From assembly GCF_006159205.1 (NCBI RefSeq), contig NZ_CP040812.1, forward strand, positions 992,001 to 1,056,000: a DNA stretch of 64,000 bases, given 5' to 3'. Positions 36,161-45,757 of this stretch are shown piece by piece. Every line of letters starts with the position of its first letter. The stretch's first letter is position 1. Origin of the DNA: Antarcticibacterium flavum (lineage in GTDB: Bacteria; Bacteroidota; Bacteroidia; Flavobacteriales; Flavobacteriaceae). The notes below the pieces were generated by a model that saw nothing but the letters and a program-made list of their open reading frames with translations, was not told the DNA's origin and did not search any database. The position numbers and the translations under genes are program-made.

Positions 36161-36350
36161 TTACTTCACCTCTTCAAAATCTACATCCTCAACATCGTCG
36201 CCTTGCTTAGAGTCTCCTCCTGCGCCCGGCTGACCGTCCTGGGCTCCGGCTCCCGGTCCACCTTGTGGCCCGCCTGCTCCCGGCTGCCCGCCTTGCTTGG
36301 CCTGTGCTTTGGACATCTCTCCAGATTACTTTCAAGATTCGTTGATCGTA
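36161..36350 (-). pseudogene. Decayed duplicate of the dnaK 3' end
   Basis: About 190 bp closely matching the last codons of the intact dnaK at 38886. In frame it still codes a variant DnaK tail ending [17 protein letters not shown], after a Gln/Gly/Pro-rich stretch. Upstream of about 55 codons the frame is broken by a one-base deletion and homology fades near 36350. Together with its own terminator it forms an imperfect direct repeat flanking the AT-rich insert at 36351-38885. It is not a functional gene. Confidence 0.85.
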
Positions 36351-36395
36351 ATAAATTTTGGGGAGATAACTTTTTTTCCCAGATATGGTTAAAAC

Positions 36396-36929
36396 TTATG
36401 ATATCCACACCATCCCTGAGGCAAAATAAACCCATTTATTCCCCTCTTTTTTAAATATTATCAAAGAACCTCCCTCATTACTTGACAAATAAAAAATCGC
36501 GTAGTTCAAAGATCTATCAAATGCTGGGCTCGACAAGGATAACATTGAGGTGCCAGAATCAACTATATTCTTTTTATCTAATATTTCTGTCCATTTTTCA
36601 ATTCTAAAACTCCGGGAACTTTTTTGTAGAAATTCAATTTCTTCCTTAAACAAGTTCTCAAAATGCACAACATCAGATTCATTTTTGATATTAAAATTTT
36701 GAATCAGGCTCAAATGGAAAGGGTTAATTAAATGGGACCAATGCTTACCTTCATAATTTTGTAAGATTTTATTATTAAAATGAATACCTCTGTTCTCGAA
36801 TCCGTCGAAATAGGAATTTAAAATAGCTTGAGTCTCCTTTCTTTCCTGAACATTCCGATTGCTCACCTGAGATTTACAAGTAATAAAGCTGCCCAGTATC
36901 ATCAATAATATAAGCGATTTAGTTTTCAT
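36396..36929 (-). CDS. Small exported protein of unknown function (insert gene 2)
   Basis: Not recognised. 177 residues with a lipoprotein-like signal (MKTKSLILLMILGSFITC, Cys18) but no acidic export signal after the Cys. The mature part is charged and ends in a beta-rich stretch (GSLIIFKKEGNKWVYFASGM) resembling the last strands of NTF2/SnoaL-like folds. Its ATG overlaps the stop of the upstream lipoprotein by one base (TAATG), so the two are coupled. Both lie in AT-rich DNA between the two dnaK 3' ends. It may be a partner or inhibitor of the upstream protein. Confidence 0.65.
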   Translation of the reverse strand: MKTKSLILLMILGSFITCKSQVSNRNVQERKETQAILNSYFDGFENRGIHFNNKILQNYEGKHWSHLINPFHLSLIQNFNIKNESDVVHFENLFKEEIEFLQKSSRSFRIEKWTEILDKKNIVDSGTSMLSLSSPAFDRSLNYAIFYLSSNEGGSLIIFKKEGNKWVYFASGMVWIS

Positions 36930-38586
36930 TAATTACAGTTATTGGTTCCTTGAGCTTGTCCTGTGGCTGGAGAAAGTGCCGAGCCTTCAGCTATGTTGGC
37001 GTCTTCTATAGCCTGTTGTGTGTTTTGATCTAAATCGTCAAAAGCAGTAGTGCCCAACATAGCTCCTGACCAACTTAAATAATTATAATATTCGTGATTT
37101 ACCAAACTGCTGTTATCCCAAGATTCCAAAGAATTCGAAATAGCACTCACAAACTGTTGGGTCATAAGGATATGTTGAGCTGTATTTGGATCATTATTAT
37201 TTGCTGAAAGTAAAGTCCTCAAGGAGTTGGAAAGGTTACTAAACATTTCTTCTTGATAAATATAAGAAGTATAGGCATGTAAGCTTTCGTGGATGATAGT
37301 ACGAGCAACAGACAAGTCGGTAGAATTACTAATATAATCGGAATCAAGGGTAATGGTAAAATTAATTATTATTTGGTCATTTGGATCACGTTTTGGATCA
37401 GTATTGGCATTAACTCTTTGACCATCATCATTAGGAGGTAAATTTTTGACGTCAAAAATTAAATTATATTTATCTGACTGATTAAAAATTTTTAAAATAT
37501 ATCCGGTGAGGTTTAATTCCTCCTTTACAAAAGCTGGCATTTCTCCTAAATCTATATATTCCTGATCATTCAACATTTTCTTAATTATATCTTTTACACA
37601 TTCTTTCATGTTGGTAGTGTAAATTATCTGTTCCTCAAAATCCACTTCCCCGGCGGCCATCCAGGCATCAATTGCTTCCTTGCCAAAATTTTTATCTGAA
37701 ATGGAGTTAATACTATTTAAATAATTGTTTAACTCTACTAATTGATCATCTGTAGCCTCGTATAGCAACCACTCTCTTTCCGGTGAATCTGAAGTTAATT
37801 CTAAAATCTCTGAAATTTGTACTATTGCACCAAAGCGCATCATTGGAGCCGTCATGATCTCTTCTCCATCTACCGTTTCATTATTATCCCCTGGGGAACC
37901 GCTTCCATCTCCTCCACCTCCCAGAGGATTTGGTTCATCCCAATCATAAGTGCCATCTGAATCTCCCGGGCTTTGAGGATAACCAGGATTGTAATTAGTA
38001 TCTTCAGGATAATCCTCTGGACCTGAGGAGCCGCCCGAGCATAACAAGTAACACTTCTGGCATTAAGGTAGGTATCGAAAAAGTTACCCATATTCATATT
38101 GTGAACAGGATAATATTTTACTTTATTTTTTAAAGACACCTTTCCGCCTTGGTTTATGGAAAGTAATTCGGGAAATTTTAAATTATATTGGACAATAAAA
38201 GGTTGAAACTCCCCTCCATTTTTTGAACTCAAAACAAGGTTGTAAATTGCTTTTCCCTGATTTTTAAAAGTAATCGGAAAAGTATAGGATTGATAGTCTT
38301 GAATTTTCACAAAACGTGTCTCATCTCCTACAATTTGAAAATCCGGATTTTTAATAGCTCTTTTGCTTTCTACTGGTATAGGCTCTATTAAGAACTTATC
38401 CAATAAATCTGAAATTAAATTATTCTCTCGTACGGTGGAAATTTTCACTGATGTTACAACAACTTCAGGAGAGTTTTTTCCTTGAGTTGTTTGTTGTAAT
38501 TCCTCCTTTTGGCAACTACAAAAAACCAAAAAAATTGATAACACTAGGGGTTTAATAATGGAGGGGGGGGATTGTAAAATTTTCAT
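36929..38586 (-). pseudogene. Lipoprotein with HExxH motif, frameshifted (insert gene 1)
   Basis: Not assigned to a known family. The frame is split: 38586 down to about 38045 codes a lipoprotein signal (FCSC followed by QKEE, a model surface-export signal) and about 180 residues, and a second frame continues to 36929. Adding one G in the GGG run near 38038 joins them as TCYARGGSSGPED, giving about 552 residues. A Gly/Pro/Asp linker leads to a C-terminal domain with IIHESLHAY, an HExxH zinc motif, and NHEYYNYLSW later. A surface metallopeptidase is plausible. An upstream poly-G run near the start codon is also unusual. Confidence 0.65.
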
Positions 38587-38791
38587 TTTTTATTTTTAAA
38601 GATTAGAAAAAATGCATTTTACAGTAGGGTGCTAATGCGTGAATTTGATATTTGCTAATATTAATAGATTCCTAAAGGAAGGCAATTTTTTAACATTTCT
38701 TTAATGATATTTTTTCCAAAGCAAAAATCTCAGTTCTGAGTATAGTTTTATCTTTTATCAGGAACAGCGACTCATAAAGTTTTGCTATTCA
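38587..38791. other. Upstream region of the insert genes
   Basis: AT-rich DNA between the insert lipoprotein start and the dnaK terminator. No promoter matching the Bacteroidota consensus was seen. Confidence 0.35.
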
Positions 38792-38851
38792 GACTTATAA
38801 AAATAAAAAAACGCAACCAAATTAATGATTGCGCTTCTTTTTTTATAAGTC
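38792..38851 (-). terminator. dnaK terminator
   Basis: The inner stem CGCAA/TTGCG (38812-38833) is extended by outer arms GACTTATAAAAA (38792-38803) and TTTTTATAAGTC (38840-38851). It lies 35 bp past the dnaK stop and has A/U-rich flanks in both directions. Confidence 0.8.
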
Positions 38852-38885
38852 CTTCCCAATTATGGAAAGTATCTAGAATTATGTG

Positions 38886-40823
38886 TTATTTCACCTCTTC
38901 AAAATCTACATCTTCAACATCGTCACCCTGCTTGGAGTCTCCTCCTGCGCCCGGCTGACCGTCCTGAGCTCCGGCTCCGGGTCCACCTTGTGGTCCTCCG
39001 GCTGCTCCGCCCTGGGCTTCTGCCTGTGCTTTGTACATCTCTTCAGATGCTACTTTCCAGGCTTCGTTGATTTTATCTAATGCAGGCTGAATGGTTTCAA
39101 CTTCTTTGGTTTCATATGCCTTCTTCAGTTCTTCCAAAGCATCTTCGATTGGCTTCTTCTTATCATCCGAAAGTTTGTCACCAAACTCTTTCAGTTGTTT
39201 TTCTGTCTGGAAGATCATTCCATCAGCTTCATTCAGCTTATCTACTTTTTCTTTTGCCTTCTTATCGCTTTCAGCATTTGCTTCAGCTTCCTGCTTCATC
39301 TTTTGGATCTCTTCTTCAGTAAGACCTGAAGAAGCTTCAATTCTAATATCCTGAGATTTACCGGTAGCTTTATCTGTGGCGCTTACCTTGATGATACCAT
39401 TGGCATCAATATCAAAAGTCACTTCGATCTGAGGTGTTCCTCTTGGTGCCGGGGGAATTCCGTCAAGGTGGAATCTACCAATAGTTTTATTATCGGCTGC
39501 CATTGGACGCTCTCCCTGTAACACGTGGATCTCTACAGAAGGCTGATTATCGGCCGCAGTGGAGAAAGTCTGTGATTTTTTAGTTGGGATCGTAGTGTTA
39601 GATTCAATAAGCTTAGTGTTCACACCACCCATTGTTTCAATACCAAGAGAAAGAGGTGTTACGTCAAGTAACAATACATCTTTTACATCTCCTGTTAATA
39701 CACCACCCTGGATAGCTGCTCCAATTGCAACAACCTCATCCGGGTTCACACCTTTAGATGGTTTCTTTCCGAAGAAAGCTTCCACTTCTTCCTGGATCTT
39801 AGGAATACGGGTAGAACCACCTACTAATATTACTTCGTCAATATCACTCTTGGTAAGACCTGCATCATCCAATGCTTTCTTTACCGGAGCCATAGAACGT
39901 TTTACCAGCTCATCTGCCAATTGCTCAAACTTTGATCTTGTCAAGGTTTGCACAAGGTGTTTAGGCCCTGATGCAGTCGCAGTTACATATGGTAAGTTAA
40001 TTTCTGTTTGAGAAGAAGAAGACAATTCAATTTTTGCTTTCTCTGCAGCTTCTTTAAGACGCTGTAAAGCCATAGGATCTTTTCTAAGATCTATTTCTTC
40101 TGCTTTCTGGAAATCATCTGCCAGCCAGTCAATGATCACTTCATCAAAGTCATCACCACCCAGGTGGGTATCACCATTTGTAGACAACACTTCAAAAACC
40201 CCATCTCCTAATTCCAGGATAGAGATATCAAAGGTACCACCACCAAGGTCATAAACTGCGATCTTCTGGTCCTGTGATTTTTTATCAAGTCCGTATGCAA
40301 GTGCTGCTGCGGTTGGCTCGTTTATAATTCTTCTTACTTTAAGTCCTGCGATCTCTCCGGCTTCTTTTGTAGCCTGTCGCTGGGAATCGTTAAAATAAGC
40401 TGGTACAGTAATAACCGCTTCGGTTACATCCTGTCCTAAATAATCCTCAGCAGTCTTCTTCATTTTCTGAAGGATCATTGCTGAAAGTTCCTGCGGGGTA
40501 TACATTCTTCCGTCTACATCTACCCTTGCAGTATCATTGTCTCCTTTTTGAACTTTATAAGGAACCCTTCCTGCTTCTTTTGAAGATTCAGAATATTTGT
40601 TCCCCATAAATCTCTTTATAGATGAAATGGTCTTGGTTGGGTTTGTTACCGCCTGGCGCTTTGCAGGGTCTCCTACTTTTATCTCACCACCTTCTACAAA
40701 TGCAATTACAGAAGGGGTTGTTCTCTTACCTTCGGCATTAGGGATCACCGTTGGCTCGTTACCTTCCATTACTGCAACGCACGAGTTGGTAGTACCTAAG
40801 TCAATTCCAATTATTTTACTCAT
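38886..40823 (-). CDS. dnaK: Molecular chaperone DnaK (Hsp70)
   Basis: Cytosolic ATP-dependent chaperone that folds and protects proteins with DnaJ and GrpE. 645 residues, full length. Marks are [16 protein letters not shown] at the N-terminus, the phosphate loop [26 protein letters not shown], the substrate-domain start [17 protein letters not shown], and the Gly/Pro/Gln-rich tail ending [10 protein letters not shown]. The 3' end is duplicated in decayed form at 36161-36350. No dnaJ or grpE is adjacent. No consensus promoter was found upstream. Confidence 0.97.
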   Translation of the reverse strand: MSKIIGIDLGTTNSCVAVMEGNEPTVIPNAEGKRTTPSVIAFVEGGEIKVGDPAKRQAVTNPTKTISSIKRFMGNKYSESSKEAGRVPYKVQKGDNDTARVDVDGRMYTPQELSAMILQKMKKTAEDYLGQDVTEAVITVPAYFNDSQRQATKEAGEIAGLKVRRIINEPTAAALAYGLDKKSQDQKIAVYDLGGGTFDISILELGDGVFEVLSTNGDTHLGGDDFDEVIIDWLADDFQKAEEIDLRKDPMALQRLKEAAEKAKIELSSSSQTEINLPYVTATASGPKHLVQTLTRSKFEQLADELVKRSMAPVKKALDDAGLTKSDIDEVILVGGSTRIPKIQEEVEAFFGKKPSKGVNPDEVVAIGAAIQGGVLTGDVKDVLLLDVTPLSLGIETMGGVNTKLIESNTTIPTKKSQTFSTAADNQPSVEIHVLQGERPMAADNKTIGRFHLDGIPPAPRGTPQIEVTFDIDANGIIKVSATDKATGKSQDIRIEASSGLTEEEIQKMKQEAEANAESDKKAKEKVDKLNEADGMIFQTEKQLKEFGDKLSDDKKKPIEDALEELKKAYETKEVETIQPALDKINEAWKVASEEMYKAQAEAQGGAAGGPQGGPGAGAQDGQPGAGGDSKQGDDVEDVDFEEVK

Positions 40824-40921
40824 AACTTTATACGTTGATTTTTATTATTGTTTGCTGTTTTACAACCTCTAATAGTCAATCACTATGCCAGCGGATTTGA
40901 TATGACATGATGGCAGAATAC

Positions 40922-40948
40922 AGCCCCCCGGCCCCCGAAGGGGGAGCT
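40922..40948 (-). repeat. G/C palindromic dispersed repeat, copy 1
   Basis: AGCCCCCC-GG-CCCCC-GAA-GGGGG-AGCT. Its reverse complement recurs with two substitutions at 54786-54811. Short repeats of this kind are scattered in flavobacterial intergenic DNA. Confidence 0.6.
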
Positions 40949-41042
40949 ACAGATGTAATACAAGTTTACCCCTTATGAATTTGGTGGTGCGTATATACTT
41001 TTTACTCTCTATTTTGCACTCTTCACATTTTTCCAACCTAAA

Positions 41043-41108
41043 ACCTACAACCTACAACCTACAACTTTTACAACCGACAACCGATAACCGACAACCGACA
41101 ACCGACAA
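41043..41108. repeat. 7-bp tandem repeats
   Basis: Three units of ACAACCT-type sequence followed by about six of ACAACCG, with one variant (ATAACCG). A simple-sequence array that could change length by slippage. Confidence 0.75.
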
Positions 41109-41175
41109 CTCAAAAATGCCTTCTTTTTTGTAAATAACATTTCCGGAAAATATCCCTAAACAATTCCCAAATCCT

Positions 41176-41183
41176 TATTTTTG
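41176..41183 (+). promoter_or_regulatory. sdaA -7 promoter element
   Basis: TATTTTTG matches TAnnTTTG. The expected start near 41190 leaves a 15-nt leader that contains AGGAG six bases before the ATG, a strong Shine-Dalgarno for this phylum. Confidence 0.5.
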
Positions 41184-41204
41184 CCCCTCAATTACAGGAG
41201 AGAA

Positions 41205-42638
41205 ATGCAAAAAATAGAATGTATTAGTGTTTTTGATATGCTTAAGGTTGGTGTGGGCCCTTCGAGTTCCCATACTTTGGGGCCGTGGCGTGCCGCCCAG
41301 CGATGGATTGGAGAGCTTAAACAAAAAAGGACCTTTGATGATGTGCAAAGCATTCACATAGATCTTTACGGCTCGCTATCCCTCACAGGAAAAGGACACG
41401 CTACAGATGTGGCTGTCATTCTTGGCCTTTGTGGTCACGATCCTGTGTTGATGGATATTGAACAAATAGATCCTGAGATCAACAACATAAACACTTTTCA
41501 CCGTCTAAACCTTAACGGGGAAAGGACTATTCCCTTTAACCCCGAAACCGATATAAAATTCAACCGCAAGTTCCTGGATTTTCATCCTAACGGGATGATC
41601 TTTCGCTCCACTCTCTCCAACGGGAAAACAACCTCCTCCTCTTTCTATTCCATCGGTGGCGGATTTGTAGTGAAGGAAGAACGGAAGAATGCGAAAAAAA
41701 AGATGGAAAGCTTCCAGGGCTTTCCGTTTCCTATAGAAAAAGCCATAGAGCTACAGGCATATTGCAAAGAACAGAATAAGCCAATTTCTGAAATTGTTTT
41801 GGAAAATGAGCGCTCCCTCCGCAGTGATGAGGAGATCGATGAAGGTTTACGGCAGGTTTGGCAGGTTATGCTGGAGTCTATGTACACCGGCTGTCATACC
41901 CAGGGCACTCTTCCCGGTGGACTCAATGTGCATCGCCGGGCTCCGGATATGCATGACCGCCTAATTGGAGAGGCTACTTATGACTCTCCTGAAGAATGGC
42001 TGGAGACAATTCGCAAGACTGAAGTAAAATTCCGCCAGATCCTAAAATGGGTAAGTACCTTTGCCATTAGTGTGAATGAGGTGAATGCCTCCCTGGGAAG
42101 AGTGGTTACGGCTCCTACCAATGGTAGTGCAGGAACAGTTCCTGCTGTATTGATGTATTACCTCGTGATCGAGAATCATAATGCCACATTTGAGGACATT
42201 AAGAGGTTTATGCTGGTTGCAGGTGAAATTGGAAGTTTATTCAAAAAAGGTGCAACGATCTCTGCTGCCATGGGCGGTTGCCAGGCAGAAATAGGGGTTT
42301 CCTCAGCAATGGCTGCAGGGGCTCTTACAGAGGTTATGGGCGGCACCCCGGAGCAGGTACTTATGGCCAGCGAAATTGCAATGGAACACCACCTTGGCCT
42401 TACCTGTGATCCTATCGCAGGATTGGTGCAGATCCCTTGTATAGAAAGAAACGCTATGGGTGCTATAAAAGCTATCAATGCGGCAGAGATCGCTATGGAA
42501 AGCGATGCTTCAAAGGCTAAAGTTCCCCTGGACAAGGTAATTGAAACCATGTGGGATACCGCAAAAGATATGAATTCCAAATACAAGGAAACATCTGAGG
42601 GCGGCCTGGCAGTGAAAGTAAGCTTAAGCGACTGCTAG
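41205..42638 (+). CDS. sdaA: L-serine ammonia-lyase, iron-sulfur type
   Basis: Single-chain [4Fe-4S] L-serine dehydratase, converting serine to pyruvate and ammonia. 477 residues from ATG 41205, fixed by AGGAG just upstream. The N-terminal domain has VGPSSSHTLGPWRA. The catalytic domain has CHTQGTLPGGLNVHRRAP, GGCQAEIGVSSAMAAGAL and CDPIAGLVQIPCIERNAM, which supply the cluster cysteines. It belongs to the bacterial type in which alpha and beta domains are joined. It appears monocistronic. Confidence 0.94.
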   Translation: MQKIECISVFDMLKVGVGPSSSHTLGPWRAAQRWIGELKQKRTFDDVQSIHIDLYGSLSLTGKGHATDVAVILGLCGHDPVLMDIEQIDPEINNINTFHRLNLNGERTIPFNPETDIKFNRKFLDFHPNGMIFRSTLSNGKTTSSSFYSIGGGFVVKEERKNAKKKMESFQGFPFPIEKAIELQAYCKEQNKPISEIVLENERSLRSDEEIDEGLRQVWQVMLESMYTGCHTQGTLPGGLNVHRRAPDMHDRLIGEATYDSPEEWLETIRKTEVKFRQILKWVSTFAISVNEVNASLGRVVTAPTNGSAGTVPAVLMYYLVIENHNATFEDIKRFMLVAGEIGSLFKKGATISAAMGGCQAEIGVSSAMAAGALTEVMGGTPEQVLMASEIAMEHHLGLTCDPIAGLVQIPCIERNAMGAIKAINAAEIAMESDASKAKVPLDKVIETMWDTAKDMNSKYKETSEGGLAVKVSLSDC

Positions 42639-42692
42639 GATTTATCACTTATCTTTGGCAGGAAATCCCGCTGAATTAAAAAATAAATTCGT

Positions 42693-43358
42693 TTGCTGAA
42701 ACATAAGATCATAAACCTGCTTCGCAACTACGGTTGGATGCTGGCTTATTACTTTATGTTCTTTATTGCACTGGGACTATTGCAGGTGCTTTTTCCTCAT
42801 TTCAGTATTTCCGAATATCAGCAAAATGACATCAACCGGTTGCTTCTCGAGAACCCGCTGCAGTTCTTCCTCCTGGCGGTGATCATTGCGCCGGTGCTGG
42901 AGGAAGGTATGTTCAGGACGCTTATAAGGCCAACAACTAATGAGCTCATTTTCTTTTTTTCCTGCTGGCTGGTTGTGCTGGTTACCAGCTTTATTCCCGT
43001 TGATGTTTACTGGACAGTAAAATTCGGATTTTTGCTGGTCTTTCTTATTTTTTCTTTCGTGGTGTTGCGGGAATTAATTCCGCTTCCCTGGCAATGGAAA
43101 TTATGCTCCTGGTTGAAAAAATATCAGATTCTTATATGGATTATAACCTCAGTCCTCTTCGGGATGATACATATTTATAATTATGTGGAAGGGTTTGAAC
43201 TGAATTTCGTTCTTTTTCTGCTGATCTTCCCACGGATCATCGCCGGTATTTTCTTCGGAAAGGTAAAAATTGAAAACCGAAGCCTCCTCTGGCCAATTGC
43301 CCTGCACGCTATGAATAACGGGGTGGTGCTGTTGTTGCTTCTTCCGCAGCTGCTTTAG
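42693..43358 (+). CDS. CPBP-family intramembrane metalloprotease
   Basis: 221-residue membrane protein of the CPBP (Abi/CAAX protease-like) family, with about six hydrophobic helices. All three signature motifs are present: EEGMFR (EExxxR), FGMIH (FxxxH) and HAMNN (HxxxN). It starts at TTG 42693; no earlier ATG is in frame, and the next ATG is 15 codons in. Bacterial members are linked to peptide immunity or membrane protein processing; the target here is unknown. It follows sdaA by 54 bp. Confidence 0.82.
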   Translation: MLKHKIINLLRNYGWMLAYYFMFFIALGLLQVLFPHFSISEYQQNDINRLLLENPLQFFLLAVIIAPVLEEGMFRTLIRPTTNELIFFFSCWLVVLVTSFIPVDVYWTVKFGFLLVFLIFSFVVLRELIPLPWQWKLCSWLKKYQILIWIITSVLFGMIHIYNYVEGFELNFVLFLLIFPRIIAGIFFGKVKIENRSLLWPIALHAMNNGVVLLLLLPQLL

Positions 43359-43396
43359 AAAATTAAATATAGAGCCCTTATTCTTTAAATTTCAGC

Positions 43397-43870
43397 TTAA
43401 GACTTATTCAAATAACCTTCACAGCCTTCCCTGCCCCTGGTATCGATGATATGGACAATTTTCCACTCTTCAGTCTCCTTAACCATAGTAAAGGAATTTA
43501 CACCGCAATGACTTAAATTTCCGTTCACCAGGAAGGAATAAGGTGTGATCACCGTAGCCAAAGGCCCATTTACCCTAACATCAAAACCATGAAGGTTTTC
43601 CTCAAATTTGGTGGATGAAGGAATAGAGGTTATACGCTCAAGGAATTCCCCGTAGGTGTTTGTTGACAAGTTCAACTTCCCTTCGGCGTTATTTCCCAGG
43701 GATTGCATTTTAACTGAAGGATGCGCATAGGATCGCAAGGCAACAGAATCCTGGCGGTGGAAAGCCTCAAAAAAGCCGGTGACGACATCTTTAACCGCTG
43801 TTTCCTCAGCCGTTTGAGCAAAAGAGGTGAAACAGGTAACCAGAAAGAGAAAACTTAAAAACTTCTTCAT
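43397..43870 (-). CDS. Secreted NTF2-like (SnoaL/DUF4440-type) protein
   Basis: 157 residues with a signal peptide (MKKFLSFLFLVTCFTSFAQ). The mature domain has NTF2-like features: KDVVTGFFEAFHRQDSVAL at the start, a central LATVITPYSFLVNG and a final strand EEWKIVHIIDTRG. Such domains bind small ligands or act as small enzymes or dimerisation units. No catalytic Asp/His pair can be assigned. It is divergent from panB across 62 bp. Confidence 0.75.
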   Translation of the reverse strand: MKKFLSFLFLVTCFTSFAQTAEETAVKDVVTGFFEAFHRQDSVALRSYAHPSVKMQSLGNNAEGKLNLSTNTYGEFLERITSIPSSTKFEENLHGFDVRVNGPLATVITPYSFLVNGNLSHCGVNSFTMVKETEEWKIVHIIDTRGREGCEGYLNKS

Positions 43871-43881
43871 AAGTGCAAGGT

Positions 43882-43912
43882 TTGAATGTAGCTGACTAAT
43901 TTACTACTTTTA
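43882..43912 (+). promoter_or_regulatory. panB promoter (near consensus)
   Basis: TTG (43882-43884), 20 bp, then TACTTTTA (43905-43912), one mismatch from TAnnTTTG. It lies about 21 bp before the panB ATG. Confidence 0.45.
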
Positions 43913-43932
43913 CTCCACTAAAATTTATCTTA

Positions 43933-44751
43933 ATGTCTGTCGCTAAAAAAGAATACAAAAGAGTTACCACCAAGTCCCTTGTAGAAATGAAAGCAAACGG
44001 GGAAAAGATCGCCATGCTTACTGCATATGATTTTTCCATGGCAAAGATCGTAGACGGGGCTGGAATAGATGTTATCCTTGTAGGTGACTCTGCCAGTAAC
44101 GTAATGGCCGGGCACGAGACCACCTTGCCTATTACCCTGGACCAGATGATCTATCACGCTGCCAGTGTAATTCGCGCAGTTCACAGGGCATTGGTTGTAG
44201 TGGACCTTCCGTTTGGAAGTTATCAAAGCGACCCGAAAGAAGCATTAAGATCTGCCATTAGGATAATGAAAGAAAGCGGCGGACATGCGGTGAAGCTTGA
44301 AGGCGGAAAAGAGATCAAGGATTCTGTAAAGCGTATCCTTAATGCCGGGATCCCGGTAATGGGACATTTGGGACTTACCCCACAGTCTATTTATAAATTC
44401 GGAACTTACACTGTAAGAGCCAAAGAAGATGCCGAAGCTGAAAAATTAAAAAGCGATGCTCTAATGCTGGAACGTGCAGGTTGTTTTGCCCTGGTCCTAG
44501 AAAAAGTACCCGCCAAATTAGCCAAAGAAGTGGCAGAAAGTCTAACAATTCCCGTAATTGGAATAGGCGCCGGAAACGGAGTTGACGGCCAGGTGCTGGT
44601 GGTGCACGATATGATTGGAATGACACATGAGTTCAATCCGAGGTTTTTAAGACGCTACCTTGACCTATATTCAGAAATGACCAAAGCTTTTGAAAATTAC
44701 AGGGATGACGTGAAGAGCAAAAATTTCCCTAGCGATGAGGAGCAGTATTAG
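43933..44751 (+). CDS. panB: 3-methyl-2-oxobutanoate hydroxymethyltransferase
   Basis: First committed enzyme of pantothenate synthesis: it adds a hydroxymethyl group from methylene-tetrahydrofolate to 2-oxoisovalerate, giving ketopantoate. 272 residues, normal. Motifs include [47 protein letters not shown] and KLEGGKEI with the metal-site acids. Its substrate is the product of ilvD, encoded 16 kb away in the window. panC and panD are not here. Confidence 0.95.
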   Translation: MSVAKKEYKRVTTKSLVEMKANGEKIAMLTAYDFSMAKIVDGAGIDVILVGDSASNVMAGHETTLPITLDQMIYHAASVIRAVHRALVVVDLPFGSYQSDPKEALRSAIRIMKESGGHAVKLEGGKEIKDSVKRILNAGIPVMGHLGLTPQSIYKFGTYTVRAKEDAEAEKLKSDALMLERAGCFALVLEKVPAKLAKEVAESLTIPVIGIGAGNGVDGQVLVVHDMIGMTHEFNPRFLRRYLDLYSEMTKAFENYRDDVKSKNFPSDEEQY

Positions 44752-44871
44752 AATTGAGTATTGAGATATGAGATATGAGATATTAGACTTTAGACTAAAT
44801 CTCTCATTTGTCTTGTCTCTTCTCTCTTCTCTCTTTTCTTTTTTCTTCCTTTCCAGACAAAAATTAAAAAT
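44752..44871. repeat. Low-complexity spacer before the pseudouridine synthase gene
   Basis: GAGATAT-type direct repeats (ATTGAGATATGAGATATGAG) followed by a pyrimidine-rich CTCTTCTCT tract. The style resembles the AATCAAGAGACAAG repeats near 53.7-54.7 kb. No gene. Confidence 0.5.
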
Positions 44872-45573
44872 TTGAAACCCGACAAAACTATCTCCACCCC
44901 CCAAAATCTTCAGGTACTGTATGAGGATAATCACGTGATCATAGTGAACAAGCGGCCGGGGGATATTGTACAGGGGGATAAGACTGGAGATGAACCTTTA
45001 AGCGAGGTTGTCAAGGAATATATAAAGGAAAAATATAATAAACCGGGGAATGTCTACCTGGGTGTGGTGCATCGTTTAGACCGTCCCACCAGCGGGATCG
45101 TTCTATTTTCCCGGACATCTAAAGCCCTACCGAGGTTAAACAAACTCTTTAAAGATAAAGAAGCTAAGAAAACCTATTGGGCTGTTGTAAAGAACCCTCC
45201 TCCAAATACTGAAGGTTCCCTCACGCACTATTTGAAAAGAAATCCAAAACAAAACAAATCCTACGCTCATATAAAGGAAGTGCCGGAGAGCAAAAAGGCC
45301 CTGCTGGATTACCGGATCCTTAAAAAGCTGCACAATTACTACCTGCTGGAGATAGACCTGCATACCGGCAGGCACCACCAAATTCGCAGTCAGCTTTCAG
45401 CTATCGGTTGTCCTATAAAAGGGGATCTTAAATACGGATTTGACAGAAGCAATAAAGATGCGAGTATACATTTGCATGCAAGGAGGTTGTCTTTTACACA
45501 TCCGGTTAGCAAGGAGGCAATTGAAGTGGTTGCACCCCCACCGGAGGATCCGGTTTGGGATGCATGTTTATAA
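44872..45573 (+). CDS. RluA-family pseudouridine synthase
   Basis: 233-residue enzyme that isomerises uridine to pseudouridine in rRNA or tRNA. The catalytic motif HRLDRPTSGIVLF has the essential Asp, and DLHTGRHHQIRSQL is the RluA-type C-terminal motif. There is no N-terminal S4 domain, so it is of the short RluA/TruC-like type. The start is the TTG at 44872, right after a polypyrimidine spacer; no nearby ATG is in frame. The target site on RNA cannot be assigned. Confidence 0.9.
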   Translation: MKPDKTISTPQNLQVLYEDNHVIIVNKRPGDIVQGDKTGDEPLSEVVKEYIKEKYNKPGNVYLGVVHRLDRPTSGIVLFSRTSKALPRLNKLFKDKEAKKTYWAVVKNPPPNTEGSLTHYLKRNPKQNKSYAHIKEVPESKKALLDYRILKKLHNYYLLEIDLHTGRHHQIRSQLSAIGCPIKGDLKYGFDRSNKDASIHLHARRLSFTHPVSKEAIEVVAPPPEDPVWDACL

Positions 45574-45608
45574 ATTATAGTTCTTTAGTTCCGAACCTAC
45601 TCTCGACA

Positions 45609-45716
45609 CGTCATAATGAACTTGTTTCAGCATCTAGCGCTCCTAATGTATACAGAACATCTCGACTACTCCCAAGGTTTTAATCTATTAGACCCTGAAA
45701 CAAGTTACCATTGACG
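45609..45716. repeat. Dispersed palindromic repeat P, copy 1
   Basis: Imperfect terminal inverted repeats: the left end has CGTCATAATGAACTTGTTTC and the right end has CCTGAAACAAGTT...TTGACG. The centre holds a CTCGACTACTCCC word shared with copy 2 at 46110-46215. A right-end arm also occurs at 54593-54619. Confidence 0.7.
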
Positions 45717-45757
45717 TATTCTATTTTTCTTACATTTTCCAGGCGAGTTTATTGGCA

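Larger units (their letters stand above)
40824..41175. other. dnaK-sdaA intergenic region with short repeats
   Basis: Divergent gap holding a G/C palindromic repeat (40922-40948) and 7-bp tandem repeats (41043-41108). No gene is seen. The sdaA promoter lies at its right end. Confidence 0.5.

Noticed and set aside
36203..36454. Plus-strand open frame over the dnaK remnant
   Set aside because: The DNA matches the dnaK 3' end on the minus strand; the same shadow frame occurs opposite intact dnaK at 38883-39080.
41043..41108. Possible CRISPR-like array
   Set aside because: Units are 7 bp in direct tandem with no spacers; it is a simple-sequence repeat.
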